Shown here piece after piece: positions 1 through 8,837 of a stretch of 64,000 bases of DNA. The stretch is from positions 72,667 to 136,666 of the forward strand of contig JBFXGM010000009.1 in assembly GCA_050178015.1 (NCBI GenBank), written 5' to 3'. Position numbers and translations under genes: made by a program. Numbering within the stretch: the first letter of the stretch is position 1; every line of letters starts with the position of its first letter. Under the pieces are notes generated by a model, which was given only the letters and a program-made list of their open reading frames with translations, made no database searches and was not told where the DNA came from. The DNA is from Gaoshiqia sp050178015. Lineage in GTDB: Bacteria; Bacteroidota; Bacteroidia; Bacteroidales; Prolixibacteraceae.

Positions 1-382
1 GGGCAACCTGTGCCGATTTGCCGGTAGCCAGTTCTTCCTCCAGCCGCCGCTTTTCGTATTCAAAAGCATACAGCTTTTCTTCAATCGTGGCATCTTTTTC
101 CTTCACGTTGGAATTTAATGCATTGATTTGTCCGTTCAGGTTAGTGATCAGTTGATCTTTTTGGGCATTGCTTTCCAACAACTCCTGTTTCATTTTTTCG
201 AAGTCGGCAATCATCTGCCCGATACGGGTGGCCTTGGCTTCGTTTTCGCCGGTGAGCTCGCGCACCCGCTGTTCGGCCCGCAACTTCGATGATTCCATCT
301 CTACAAATTTCTTCTTGGAAACACAGGCTGTAAGCCCTATACTCCCTATCGTCATCCATAAAAGCAATGTCTTTGTCCTCAT
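1..382 (-). CDS. Coiled-coil lipoprotein, 3' end outside the window (possibly OmpA-family)
   Basis: The frame is open from the ATG at 382 to the window edge, giving 127 visible codons. The N-terminus has a short basic start, a hydrophobic stretch and a lipobox LTAC with Cys20, so this is an exported lipoprotein. From about residue 25 on it is highly charged and rich in E, K, Q and N with heptad-like spacing, so a long coiled coil is predicted. In Bacteroidota such lipobox plus coiled-coil N-termini often precede an OmpA peptidoglycan-binding domain, but the C-terminus lies beyond the window, so the family is not established. Confidence 0.7.
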   Translation of the reverse strand, partial: MRTKTLLLWMTIGSIGLTACVSKKKFVEMESSKLRAEQRVRELTGENEAKATRIGQMIADFEKMKQELLESNAQKDQLITNLNGQINALNSNVKEKDATIEEKLYAFEYEKRRLEEELATGKSAQVA

Positions 383-677
383 ATTTTTCGTTTTTTGAAC
401 ACGGCTGCTTGCCCTAAGTTGTTTTTCATTTGGCTGGTGTTCGTTTCATTATCAACAGATTTTTTCCTAAGTTCGGTGCTTGTACTCAAAACGCCATCCA
501 TCGAAATATGTTATTTCGCCGGTAATTTTTTTACCATCCGGGCGTTTAAACAAAGGTACCTAAAGTAGGAAAAATCATTCAGCAAAAAAAATCGGGCCCC
601 GTCCCACAGCATTTGCCGGATAACGAAAACACCTTTCACTGACTTTAGGAAAATGAACCATCATAAAATTGACAGCG
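383..677. other. Divergent intergenic region
   Basis: This is the non-coding region between a minus-strand lipoprotein gene and a plus-strand gene, so it should hold both promoters. No clear consensus -33/-7 pair, operator or RNA structure was recognised. Confidence 0.4.
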
Positions 678-1826
678 ATGAAACGAGCCATCTTATTTCT
701 TTTCTTACTGATAACAACACAGGTTTTTGCACAGCCCCAAACGCTGAAAGGCCGCATTGTTGACGCCGACACACAAGAAGGGGTGGCCTATACCAATATT
801 GGCATTGAAGGTACGTTTTACGGAACCGCCAGTAACCTGCAAGGTTTTTTTGAGCTGAAAGTGCCCGAGGAGTTTTTTGGTGAAAAACTGTACGTTTCGG
901 CTGTAGGTTACGAAAATGTGACCTTCGCGGTGGCCGATCTGCTGAAACAGGATTTCAACCGCGTTGCCCTGAAGGAACAAACCTACAGCATCGAAGGGAT
1001 CGACGTGGCTGCCCAATCGCGGGTACTGTTCCGGGTGATCAGGACTGCCGCGAAACAGGTACCGGCCATCTTTCAGAAGGGACCACTCGGACTGACTTTT
1101 CATTATCTGGAAACGACACAGGTTGGCGAAGCCGAACCCCTCATCCGCGAAGCGATTGTTGATTTGTACGATGAAACCGGTTACCAAAACCCGTCGATTA
1201 CGGATGCCTTTACGAGCCGCAATTACCACTTCACCCAGGTAAACCGAAATTTTGAACCATATTCCTTTCCATCGGGACAAACCGGGTTCGACGAATTACT
1301 GGACATGGACCTGGCACGCCTGTCGAACACCATTTTTGCCGAACCCTTGCTGAATGATTTCGACCTTCACCTGGAAGGAATAAGCGCATACGATGGCGAT
1401 TCAGTTTGGGTGATTTCGTACAAGACCAACCAGCCCGGCCTGGCGCATACCGGCGACTTTTATGCTAGCCGGTTGGATGGGAAAATGTACATTTTGAAAA
1501 GCAACTATGCCCTGGTGCGCAACGAAATGGTCATCGAAGCCACTAAGAACAACAGCCAAAACCGTTCGCTTTTTACAAATAGCCAGGAGCAGCGACAGGT
1601 ACGTTACCACCTCACCAGCCTCTACCAACAACAAGACGGGAAATACGCGCTGAGTTATCTCGACTGCGACAAAACCTACACCAACGAAAAAGGGGAAGCG
1701 GTATCGTATTCCCGTAAAGCCGGGGTACTAAAACGAACGGACAGCCCCGAAAAGATCGGCGGGCGAGACTATTTTGAAAATACCGCTTACGCCGAAAGCT
1801 TCTGGAAAAGTTTTCACGCAGAATAG
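678..1826 (+). CDS. CarboxypepD_reg-like domain envelope protein
   Basis: A 382-aa exported protein with a signal peptide (hydrophobic core to about residue 18, cleavage near FAQ). It is followed by a carboxypeptidase-regulatory-like beta-sandwich at about residues 23-105, typical of Bacteroidota envelope proteins (LKGRIVDADTQEGVAYTNI). The remainder (about 110-382) is a conserved unknown region without a TonB barrel, so this is not a receptor. The ATG at 678 is preferred over the TTG at 669 because it starts the signal peptide directly. It stands alone, divergent from the lipoprotein to its left and convergent with the adaptor gene to its right. Function is unknown; a role in envelope assembly or surface polymers is inference. 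Confidence 0.75.
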   Translation: MKRAILFLFLLITTQVFAQPQTLKGRIVDADTQEGVAYTNIGIEGTFYGTASNLQGFFELKVPEEFFGEKLYVSAVGYENVTFAVADLLKQDFNRVALKEQTYSIEGIDVAAQSRVLFRVIRTAAKQVPAIFQKGPLGLTFHYLETTQVGEAEPLIREAIVDLYDETGYQNPSITDAFTSRNYHFTQVNRNFEPYSFPSGQTGFDELLDMDLARLSNTIFAEPLLNDFDLHLEGISAYDGDSVWVISYKTNQPGLAHTGDFYASRLDGKMYILKSNYALVRNEMVIEATKNNSQNRSLFTNSQEQRQVRYHLTSLYQQQDGKYALSYLDCDKTYTNEKGEAVSYSRKAGVLKRTDSPEKIGGRDYFENTAYAESFWKSFHAE

Positions 1827-1863
1827 AAATAAAGTTGCAGGACGAGTGTCGTATCAACAATAA

Positions 1864-3159
1864 CTATTTGTTGGATTTAAAGAGTTCCTTTTCATCAACC
1901 GGCTTTACCAACATGCTGTCTTTCAAGGTGCGGCTAACCATGTTGAAAGGCCCGGTAATAATTTCATCGCCAACCTGCAGGCCTTCAAGAATCTCAATGT
2001 TCGTATTATCCTGAATACCGGTAACTACCGGTCGCTTCCAGGCCCGGCCATCCTTGAGCACAAAAACCAGTTCTTCTTTCTCGTCTTTCCCGGCCACTTC
2101 CGCTGCTTCATTCTTCTCCCCTTCGTTGGCAACACGGGTGGTAACCGCCTGAATGGGTACAGCAATGACATTCGGACGGGTTTCGGTTTGTATGTCCACC
2201 GTAGCCGACATGCCCGGCCGGAAAGGCGAACGGTTCACCCCCGCAGAGTCCATTAAATCGGCATAAGATGATTGGAGCAAAAGCACTTTCACATCGAAAG
2301 TGGTTACCTGGTCGCTGGAGCTGCCCACGGTGTTGGCCGAGTTGGCTATTTCGGTGACCAGACCGGTAAACTTCCGTTTCAAATATGCATCCACTTCCAC
2401 CAGCGCCGTATCATTTTTCGTGACTTTCACGATGTCATTTTCATTCACATCCACCTTCACCTCCATGCGATCGAGGTTGGCAACCACCATCGTTTCGGTT
2501 CCCGCGTACATATTGGTGCCCACCACACGTTCACCCTTTTCCACGTTCAGCCGCGAAACGGTGCCGTCCATCGGAGCATAAATCTTGGTTTTTATCAGCT
2601 GTTCATTCGCTTCGGCAACACTGGCTTCGGCCGATTTTACTGAAAAGCCGGCTGCCCGCACTTCTGCCTCGGCCACTTTGTGGGCAGCCTGTGCCGTCTC
2701 AAAATCCGAGGGGGCAATGGCCTGCTGATCAAACAACGTTTGCGCCCTTTTAAAGGCCAGCTCACTTTCTATTAAACGGGCTTCGGCCTGGGCCAGGTAG
2801 GCTTTCGACGAATTTAAGGAAGCCTCGGCCCGGTTAAGTGCCTGCACGTACAAATCGGGTTTGATAACCATCAGCAGTTGACCTGCCGTTACCTCATCGC
2901 CCTCTTCCACGTGCAATTCGATAATTTCACCCGAAACATCGGGGCTGATCTTTACCTCGGTCTCCGGTTGAATTTTCCCATTGGCCGTAATCAGTTCCGT
3001 GATGGTCCGGCTCTCGACAACCTGGGTCACCACTTTCACTTCAAATTCTTTTCCGAACCACCCTTGTTTCTTACCAACCAGCAGGACGATAATCACCACA
3101 ACCAAAAAGCCAATGGCATAAGGCAGTCGCTTGTTTTTCTTTTTTGCAGTTTTTTGCAT
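1864..3159 (-). CDS. MacA/HlyD-type periplasmic adaptor subunit of an efflux system
   Basis: A 431-aa protein with an N-terminal membrane anchor (about residues 12-30), a split lipoyl/barrel-sandwich domain (about 55-95 and 195-225, KIYAPMDGTVSRL), a helical hairpin rich in A, E and Q between them, and a C-terminal beta-barrel and membrane-proximal region. This is the RND/MacAB adaptor family linking an inner-membrane pump to an outer-membrane channel. No MacB-type ABC permease, RND pump or TolC-like channel lies next to it; the only same-strand neighbour is a small membrane protein 87 bp upstream. Its pump must be encoded elsewhere, or the adaptor serves several pumps. The substrate cannot be read from the sequence. 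Confidence 0.88.
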   Translation of the reverse strand: MQKTAKKKNKRLPYAIGFLVVVIIVLLVGKKQGWFGKEFEVKVVTQVVESRTITELITANGKIQPETEVKISPDVSGEIIELHVEEGDEVTAGQLLMVIKPDLYVQALNRAEASLNSSKAYLAQAEARLIESELAFKRAQTLFDQQAIAPSDFETAQAAHKVAEAEVRAAGFSVKSAEASVAEANEQLIKTKIYAPMDGTVSRLNVEKGERVVGTNMYAGTETMVVANLDRMEVKVDVNENDIVKVTKNDTALVEVDAYLKRKFTGLVTEIANSANTVGSSSDQVTTFDVKVLLLQSSYADLMDSAGVNRSPFRPGMSATVDIQTETRPNVIAVPIQAVTTRVANEGEKNEAAEVAGKDEKEELVFVLKDGRAWKRPVVTGIQDNTNIEILEGLQVGDEIITGPFNMVSRTLKDSMLVKPVDEKELFKSNK

Positions 3160-3246
3160 GAGCGTGGTTTTTTTGATCGTAAGTTGCGATAACGATTCAT
3201 TTCAGAAAATCAGCGAACTTGGATAACCGGAATGATCTTATTGAAA

Positions 3247-3735
3247 TCAGGTTCCCGATGGGTTTTCACGGCGTAGTTCTCGTCGGATAAGTCGGTTTAG
3301 CGGACGCTGCACCCGAAAATACCAGCCCAGCATCCCGGCAACAAGAAGCAGAGCACTGATAATTAAGGCTCCCAGCATCACCGGCTGAATGGATCTTTCC
3401 CGAAGCTGTTGCTCATCGTACAAATCTTTTTCCAGGTTAAGCTGCTTGGTACGCAAATCAATTTCGGCCCGGCATCGCTCCAACTCTTTCCGCATCTCCA
3501 TAAATTCGGGAGTTGCCGCCATACTGTCGTTTGCTGCCAGTTCTTCTTCGTAAATTTTAATCCGGTTGATCAGCGATTCGCGCTCCTGCCCCATTTGGAC
3601 CAAATTGCGCCTCACCTGATTGGTTTCGCGGATATTCAGTTCGAGGAAGATGGCAGGCAAAAGCACGCAGGAAAAAAATGACAGTAGTCCGAGAATCGAC
3701 ATAAACTTGTAAAGGTTTCCGGAAGGAGTAGTCAT
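3247..3735 (-). CDS. Two-TM coiled-coil membrane protein of unknown function
   Basis: A 162-aa protein starting at the ATG at 3735; an upstream TTG would add 15 residues but is less likely. It has a transmembrane segment at about residues 10-32, a charged, helical, probably extracytoplasmic region rich in E, R and L (about 35-110), and a second transmembrane segment near 115-140, ending in a basic tail. It sits 87 bp upstream of the MacA-like adaptor on the same strand, so the two may be co-transcribed. It was not recognised as a named family. Confidence 0.6.
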   Translation of the reverse strand: MTTPSGNLYKFMSILGLLSFFSCVLLPAIFLELNIRETNQVRRNLVQMGQERESLINRIKIYEEELAANDSMAATPEFMEMRKELERCRAEIDLRTKQLNLEKDLYDEQQLRERSIQPVMLGALIISALLLVAGMLGWYFRVQRPLNRLIRRELRRENPSGT

Positions 3736-3915
3736 ATGTCTGGTTTTTTGAAGATTATTTATCCGTGAATCAGCTAACACACTCTCACAAGTTACGGAAA
3801 ATTATTCATTGACAATTCCCTCGAAAAAGAAAAAACCAATGACCCTGTCAGTTGATAATTACCTGCAAGTCATTGGTTCTCTTAGAAGAAGCTTTTCTGA
3901 AAATAAAGCACTCAA

Positions 3916-5163
3916 TTATTTCAGCACCAAACGGGCTGTACGACGGCTCTTTTGTTCCATAAACACCTGGCGTCCAGCCTTCATCTTTGCCAGCGAGGCA
4001 TCGTCATAAAACCGGATAGTTGCCAACACCAAGCCGGTATTGTAACGTACATCAAATTTCTTGCGCAGCTCCACCACCAGTGACTCCAGTCCCACTTCGG
4101 GCTCGTCAACGCAAAGCGACAAGTCGATGGCCGACTGCTGGATCAGGTTCACCTTGATGCGGCGGCCCTTAAATAAGGCGAATACTTCCGACAACACATC
4201 GATGCTGATGAACGAAAAGTCATCGGGCGAAAGGGTAACCAGCGCCTGTTTCTTTTTCAGAATGTACACCGGGACCAGATCGAGCTGGTGCCCCACTTCA
4301 TGGATTACTGTTCCGGCCTGATCGGGATAATCGAACGGACGCACCCATAAGGGAATGTTTTTGTTACGTAACGGTTTAATGGTTTTCGGGTGAATGACCT
4401 TTGCCCCGGAATACGACAACTCAATCGCTTCTTTGTACGAAAGCTCTTCCAGCTTTTCGGTTTCGGGAAAATCCACCGGATCGGCATTTAACACACCCGG
4501 AACATTTTTCCAGATGGTCACGCTTTCAGCGTTCAGCAAATTTCCCAGAATGGCCGCGGTAAAGTCGGAACCTTCGCGCCCCAGCGTGGTGGTTTGGTTG
4601 GTGGTGGTTGATCCGATGAAACCTTGTGTAACATACAAATCGACACCATTAAAGCTGAAATTGTTGTTGACCAGCATGCCCGACCAGTCCCAGTCCACAA
4701 TGGCCTCGCGGTAAGTTTCGTCGGTGCGCAGGCTTTCGCGGATGTCCACCCACTTGTTTTTCAGTCCCCTTTCATTCAGGAAAGCCGAAATAATGGCTGT
4801 TGAAATCAGCTCGCCGAAACAAACCAACTGGTCATATTCATAATCAAATTGCAGGGACGGTGTGCGCTCCAAGCGCTCCTCCAGCTCCTCAAAAAGCCCA
4901 CTCACCTGCTCCAGGTTTTCATCGGAAATACCCAACTCGCTGATGATCCCATCGTGATAGTTCCTGATCTGTTGAAAAATCTCCGCTTTCTTATTATCCT
5001 TTTTGAAATAACTGCGGACCAGGTCTTCCAGCGCGTTGGTTGTACTTCCCATAGCCGAAACCACAATGGCCTTCTTGCCCGGGTACATGTCGATAATAGT
5101 CGCCACATTATTGATGGCTGGCGCCGAACTGACAGAGGCGCCCCCAAATTTGAATACCTTCAT
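3916..5163 (-). CDS. lysC: Aspartate kinase
   Basis: A 415-aa monofunctional aspartokinase catalysing ATP-dependent phosphorylation of aspartate, the first step towards lysine, threonine, methionine and diaminopimelate. The N-terminal KFGGASV motif marks the amino-acid kinase fold. TTTLGREGSDFTAAILG is the conserved aspartate/ATP-site loop, and GAKVIHPKTI precedes the regulatory half. The last ~140 residues look like paired ACT domains for feedback control. There is no homoserine dehydrogenase domain, so this is not a ThrA fusion. The ATG at 5163 is chosen because it starts directly with MKVFKFGG; the longer frame to 5247 has no family support. The gene has no co-directional neighbour in an obvious operon. 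Confidence 0.93.
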   Translation of the reverse strand: MKVFKFGGASVSSAPAINNVATIIDMYPGKKAIVVSAMGSTTNALEDLVRSYFKKDNKKAEIFQQIRNYHDGIISELGISDENLEQVSGLFEELEERLERTPSLQFDYEYDQLVCFGELISTAIISAFLNERGLKNKWVDIRESLRTDETYREAIVDWDWSGMLVNNNFSFNGVDLYVTQGFIGSTTTNQTTTLGREGSDFTAAILGNLLNAESVTIWKNVPGVLNADPVDFPETEKLEELSYKEAIELSYSGAKVIHPKTIKPLRNKNIPLWVRPFDYPDQAGTVIHEVGHQLDLVPVYILKKKQALVTLSPDDFSFISIDVLSEVFALFKGRRIKVNLIQQSAIDLSLCVDEPEVGLESLVVELRKKFDVRYNTGLVLATIRFYDDASLAKMKAGRQVFMEQKSRRTARLVLK

Positions 5164-5390
5164 GCTAATAATTTTATACCATTTTCTACCGGCAAAAATA
5201 GCTAATTCAAAGGAAGTTAAAATAGCTTTCAAAAAAAGCTGACGCAAGTTGCCGGTAACCTAATTATCAACCGATTGACGCCTGACCACAATCCGCATTT
5301 CCCCGAGTGGTGAATTTTCTGTACATTCAACCCTCATTCAACAGAACAGTTTCTGTCGTTGCGATGTTAATCCTGAAAAACAATTTTAAT

Positions 5391-6212
5391 ATGACACATC
5401 CATCTGTAAAACTTAGCAATGGGTTGGAAATGCCTGTTTTGGGCCTGGGCGTTTTTTTATCGAAAGAAGGCAGCGAGGTGATCAACGCCGTAAAATATGC
5501 CTTGGAAACTGGCTACCGCAGTATCGATACAGCCGCCGTTTACAAAAACGAAAACGGCGTTGGGCAAGCCATTCGTGAAAGCGAACTGCCCCGTGAGGAG
5601 GTATTTCTCACTTCGAAAGTGTGGAACTCCGACCAAGGTTACCATAACACCCTGCGTGCTTTTGACGAAAGCCTGAACAAGCTGCAAACCGATTATCTCG
5701 ACCTCTATCTGGTGCACTGGCCAAAAGGTGAAAGTTCACACGAAAGCTGGACGGCCCTGGAAGAATTGTACGACAGCGGCCGGGTGAAAGCCATCGGCGT
5801 GAGCAACTTCATGGTACCCCACCTCGAAGACCTGATGAAAGGTTGCCGTATCAAACCCATGGTCAACCAGTACGAATTCCACCCCGAGCTGGTGCAACCC
5901 GCGCTGCTCGATTTTTGCAAAAGCCACCAGATTCAGCCCGAAGCCTGGAGCCCGATCATGAAAGGGCGGGTAAACGACATTCCCGTACTGAAGGCGCTGG
6001 CCGCCAAATACCAAAAATCACCGGCACAAATTACCCTACGCTGGGACATCCAGAAAGGCGTGGTTACCATTCCGAAATCGGTGACCCCGGAGCGGATAAA
6101 AATCAACGCCGAAATATTTGATTTCGAGTTATCGGAAGAAGATATGGCCAAAATTGATGCCCTGGACCAAGACAAGCGGATTGGCCCCGACCCCTTTCAT
6201 GTGGACTTTTAA
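5391..6212 (+). CDS. Aldo/keto reductase
   Basis: A 273-aa NADPH-dependent oxidoreductase of the AKR TIM-barrel family. The catalytic tetrad is visible: Asp46 and Tyr51 (DTAAVYKNE), Lys76 (LTSKVW) and His109 (LVHWP). GVSNF and IPKSVTPERI match the family's substrate and cofactor segments. The length equals typical 2,5-diketo-D-gluconate reductase/prostaglandin-F-synthase-like AKRs. The start at 5391 gives MTHPSVKLSNG; the longer frame adds 28 unlikely residues. The gene stands alone and is followed by a strong hairpin terminator. The physiological carbonyl substrate cannot be deduced. Confidence 0.92.
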   Translation: MTHPSVKLSNGLEMPVLGLGVFLSKEGSEVINAVKYALETGYRSIDTAAVYKNENGVGQAIRESELPREEVFLTSKVWNSDQGYHNTLRAFDESLNKLQTDYLDLYLVHWPKGESSHESWTALEELYDSGRVKAIGVSNFMVPHLEDLMKGCRIKPMVNQYEFHPELVQPALLDFCKSHQIQPEAWSPIMKGRVNDIPVLKALAAKYQKSPAQITLRWDIQKGVVTIPKSVTPERIKINAEIFDFELSEEDMAKIDALDQDKRIGPDPFHVDF

Positions 6213-6229
6213 CCGGGAAAGACTTCCTA

Positions 6230-6284
6230 AAAAAGAAAGGTTTGCCGCGGCCTGAATGATGGCCGGCAAACCTTTTTCTTTTTC
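6230..6284. terminator. Bidirectional rho-independent terminator
   Basis: A long inverted repeat around GGTTTGCCG..GGCCGGCAAACC with a loop near 6252-6260, bounded by an A-rich left arm and a T-rich right arm. It lies between the convergent aldo/keto reductase (ends 6212) and pgeF (ends 6309) and can serve both. Confidence 0.85.
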
Positions 6285-6308
6285 GTTAATCCCACGGGAC
6301 AGGAAAAA

Positions 6309-7079
6309 TTACTTCAGCATAATGCCGGACACCATACGCCCGGTCTTGACGCCTTCGCGCCGGTAGGAATAAAACAATGGCTCGTGCGAATAGCTGCAAA
6401 AGCCCATTACCTCGATGTTTCCGTCGGGAACACCCGAGTCGGTCAATACCATCCGGTTGGCTTCCCACATGTCGAAGTAGGCTTTCTGCGCGTTGTCGGC
6501 AGGTTTCAGCAGGCCCCGGTGGTCGGGAAAACTCTCGCGCACGGCCACCATCACTTCTTCCCCCACTTCATACGCGTGTAAATGGATGGAAGGGCCGATG
6601 CCCGCCAGTATATCCTCGGGCTGCGAGTCGAAATTACGCTGCATAGCATGGATCGTTTTGGCCACGATTTTATTGACGGTTCCCCGCCAACCGGCATGTA
6701 CGGCAGCGACTACCCTTTGCACCGGGTCGAACAACAGGATGGGAACGCAGTCGGCTGTTTGCACGCAAATGCAAATCCCGGGCTGGTTGGTGATCAACGC
6801 GTCTGTATCGGGGACATCGGCTGAATGCAAAGGTCCGTCCACCACCATCACCTGATCGCCATGCACCTGGCGCGGAAAAACAAACTTTTCTGCCGCTATC
6901 TGTAAAGAACGGGCAAGCTCGCCGCGAAAAGACGCATACTCGTCAGCCTGGTCGCCGGTAAAACGCGAATATCCATCTCTTCCCCAGCCCAGCCGGGTAG
7001 ACGAAAAGTGAAAAACGCCCCGCTTATCCAAGTTGCTGAATTTCAAAAACGATTTTTGCCCTACATGAAAAATGTCCAT
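6309..7079 (-). CDS. pgeF: Peptidoglycan editing factor / multicopper polyphenol oxidase-like (YfiH)
   Basis: A 256-aa protein of the YfiH/laccase-domain family. The metal-binding triad is present: His73 (QVHGDQ), Cys111 (TADCVP) and His128 (HAGWRG). The C-terminal FCSYSHEPLFYSYRREG is the family's closing motif. Members have been described as purine nucleoside phosphorylases/adenosine deaminases and as a peptidoglycan editing factor that removes mis-incorporated residues; the sequence does not choose between these roles. The protein is full length. The gene lies 56 bp downstream of the Crp/Fnr regulator on the same strand, so read-through from it is possible. Confidence 0.9.
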   Translation of the reverse strand: MDIFHVGQKSFLKFSNLDKRGVFHFSSTRLGWGRDGYSRFTGDQADEYASFRGELARSLQIAAEKFVFPRQVHGDQVMVVDGPLHSADVPDTDALITNQPGICICVQTADCVPILLFDPVQRVVAAVHAGWRGTVNKIVAKTIHAMQRNFDSQPEDILAGIGPSIHLHAYEVGEEVMVAVRESFPDHRGLLKPADNAQKAYFDMWEANRMVLTDSGVPDGNIEVMGFCSYSHEPLFYSYRREGVKTGRMVSGIMLK

Positions 7080-7134
7080 CTCAATCCCTCCTATTTAATC
7101 GCACCACAAATGCCACACTGTGAGCTTGCTTTTC

Positions 7135-7809
7135 CTAGCCCTTCAACAAATCATTCATCTTTTGCTTGTCCAAAATGCGGACCGAGCGGCGCTGTACCTC
7201 AATAAAACCTTCCTGATCCATTTCGCCCATAGCGCGGGCCAGGGCAGGGCGCGTCACTCCAAAAAACTCGGCCAGCTGCGCTTGCGACAAGGGCAACTCA
7301 ACTACTGCCAGCCGGTCGCCAGCCAAATCGAGCAGATAATGGGCAATCTTTTGCCGGATGGTTTTAAATGAAAGGAATTTAATCCGCGAAGAGAGGAATT
7401 GCGCCCGCGACGAAATGGAATTCAAATAATTCGTCAGTATTCGTTGGTCTTTTTGCAACAGCTTTAAAAATTCCGGCTTCGGGATGTAGAGCAGTTCCAC
7501 CTCGTTGTTGGCCAGTACCGTTACCGGAAAACGGTTGTTCTTTCCAAACAAAAAAGCCGCTGCCAGCGGCCGGGGCGCCTCTATATCTTCAATCTTAATG
7601 GTTTTTCCGGTATAGTCGGCCATTTCGCCTTTCACACTGCCCCAGAGCACAACAACCAGGCTCGAACACTCGTCGCCGGCATGAACAACCAGGTCGTTTT
7701 TATCAAACCGCTTAATCTGGTAATGTACATCTTCAAAAATACCGGATAACCGGTCGGGGGCCAATCCCATAAAAACCGGCGACTTGGCCAGTAACTCAAA
7801 ATCGATCAT
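7135..7809 (-). CDS. Crp/Fnr-family regulator, probable HcpR-type nitrosative stress regulator
   Basis: A 224-aa one-component regulator. The N-terminal cyclic-nucleotide-binding-like beta-barrel covers about residues 15-120, followed by the dimerisation helix and a C-terminal winged helix with the recognition segment QAQLAEFFGVTRPALARAM (about residues 172-190). There is no N-terminal Cys cluster as in FNR, so a 4Fe-4S oxygen sensor is unlikely; a haem- or NO-type sensor like HcpR/DNR is inferred from context. It is divergent from a ferredoxin-hcp pair, with an 18-bp palindrome in the 81-bp intergenic region. The start at 7809 is chosen since the longer frame runs through that operator. Confidence 0.85.
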   Translation of the reverse strand: MIDFELLAKSPVFMGLAPDRLSGIFEDVHYQIKRFDKNDLVVHAGDECSSLVVVLWGSVKGEMADYTGKTIKIEDIEAPRPLAAAFLFGKNNRFPVTVLANNEVELLYIPKPEFLKLLQKDQRILTNYLNSISSRAQFLSSRIKFLSFKTIRQKIAHYLLDLAGDRLAVVELPLSQAQLAEFFGVTRPALARAMGEMDQEGFIEVQRRSVRILDKQKMNDLLKG

Positions 7810-7821
7810 AAAAATCCCTGT

Positions 7822-7839
7822 TTGTAATAAATGATACAA
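7822..7839. promoter_or_regulatory. Crp/Fnr-type operator palindrome
   Basis: TTGTA, 8 bp, TACAA: a perfect 5-bp inverted repeat in an 18-bp frame, between the divergent regulator and ferredoxin genes. Its centre (7830.5) is about 42 bp upstream of the start expected from the -7 box at 7860-7867, the class II activator position. On the other strand it lies 13 bp before the regulator ATG, so autoregulation is plausible. Confidence 0.7.
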
Positions 7840-7859
7840 AAAGAGGAACAGTGCCGCCC

Positions 7860-7867
7860 TACTTTTG
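7860..7867 (+). promoter_or_regulatory. -7 box of ferredoxin-hcp promoter
   Basis: TACTTTTG matches the Bacteroidota TAnnTTTG -7 element exactly and lies 23 bp before the ferredoxin gene ATG. The usual -33 TTTG is poor, consistent with activator dependence. Confidence 0.6.
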
Positions 7868-7890
7868 TTGTGGAAAATAACAGAAAAAAG

Positions 7891-8781
7891 ATGATACGCG
7901 AAATAGTTAAGATAGACGAAGAGTTGTGCGATGGTTGCGGATTGTGCATCCCCAACTGCCACGAAGGAGCCTTACAGGTGATTGATGGCAAGGCCAGGCT
8001 GATTAGCGAGTTGATGTGTGACGGGTTGGGAGCCTGCCTTGGCCATTGCCCGCAGGGCGCCATCGAGATTGAGAAACGCGAAGCCGAAGAATACGATGAA
8101 GTGGCTGTGATCCAGCAAATGGTTCCGAAGGGCGAGAACCTGGTGATTGCCCACCTCAAACACCTGAAAGATCATGGAGAAACCGGCTTTTTGCAGGAAG
8201 CAGTCCGGTACCTGAAAGCCAACGAAGACAGTTTGGAGCTGGATGTTCCATTCGTAATCAGCCAGGTACACAACAGCAAACCGCAGGCACAAGCCTCGTC
8301 GGGATGCGCCTCGGGCGGATGCCCCGGATCGGCCCCGGTGAGCTTCGAACGCCCCGCCTTCATGATGGCGCCGGAAGCCCAGACTACCCCTGCCGGACAA
8401 TCGGAACTGCAGCAATGGCCCGTACAATTACATTTGATCAACCCGGCTGCCGGATATTTTCAAGGCTCTGATTTGCTGATCGCTGCCGACTGCGCCGCGT
8501 TTGCCCACGGCGACTTTCACCGCACCTTCATTCGCGGCAAAAAACTGGTGATCGCTTGTCCGAAACTCGACTCGGGAAAAGAAATTTATGTGGAGAAAAT
8601 ACGGCGATTAATTGACGACTCCCGTATAAACACCATCACCCTGGTGATTATGGAAGTTCCTTGCTGCGGCGGCCTCACCCAACTGGTGCAGATCGCGGCA
8701 CAGCAAGCCAAACGCAAGGTCCCGGTAAAAGAAATTGTGGTCGGAATCAAAGGCGACATCCTGTCGGAAGAGTGGATTTAA
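7891..8781 (+). CDS. Hcp-associated 4Fe-4S ferredoxin-domain protein
   Basis: A 296-aa protein with an N-terminal ferredoxin domain. The first cluster has Cys13, 16, 19 and 23 (CDGCGLCIPNC). The second has only Cys43, 49 and 53 (CDGLGACLGHCP), Leu46 replacing the fourth ligand. A Gly/Ser/Cys-rich linker (GCASGGCPG, about residues 136-143) leads to a C-terminal domain with paired Cys in VPCCGGL. It probably feeds electrons to, or matures, the hybrid cluster protein encoded 163 bp downstream on the same strand. The ATG at 7891 is chosen because the longer frame overlaps the operator and -7 box. The C-terminal half has no function that can be read from the sequence. Confidence 0.8.
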   Translation: MIREIVKIDEELCDGCGLCIPNCHEGALQVIDGKARLISELMCDGLGACLGHCPQGAIEIEKREAEEYDEVAVIQQMVPKGENLVIAHLKHLKDHGETGFLQEAVRYLKANEDSLELDVPFVISQVHNSKPQAQASSGCASGGCPGSAPVSFERPAFMMAPEAQTTPAGQSELQQWPVQLHLINPAAGYFQGSDLLIAADCAAFAHGDFHRTFIRGKKLVIACPKLDSGKEIYVEKIRRLIDDSRINTITLVIMEVPCCGGLTQLVQIAAQQAKRKVPVKEIVVGIKGDILSEEWI

Positions 8782-8837
8782 CCGGACAAAGCCGGGAACG
8801 TTCTTATTTCCGCCATTTTAACCAGCAGAGGCATTCC

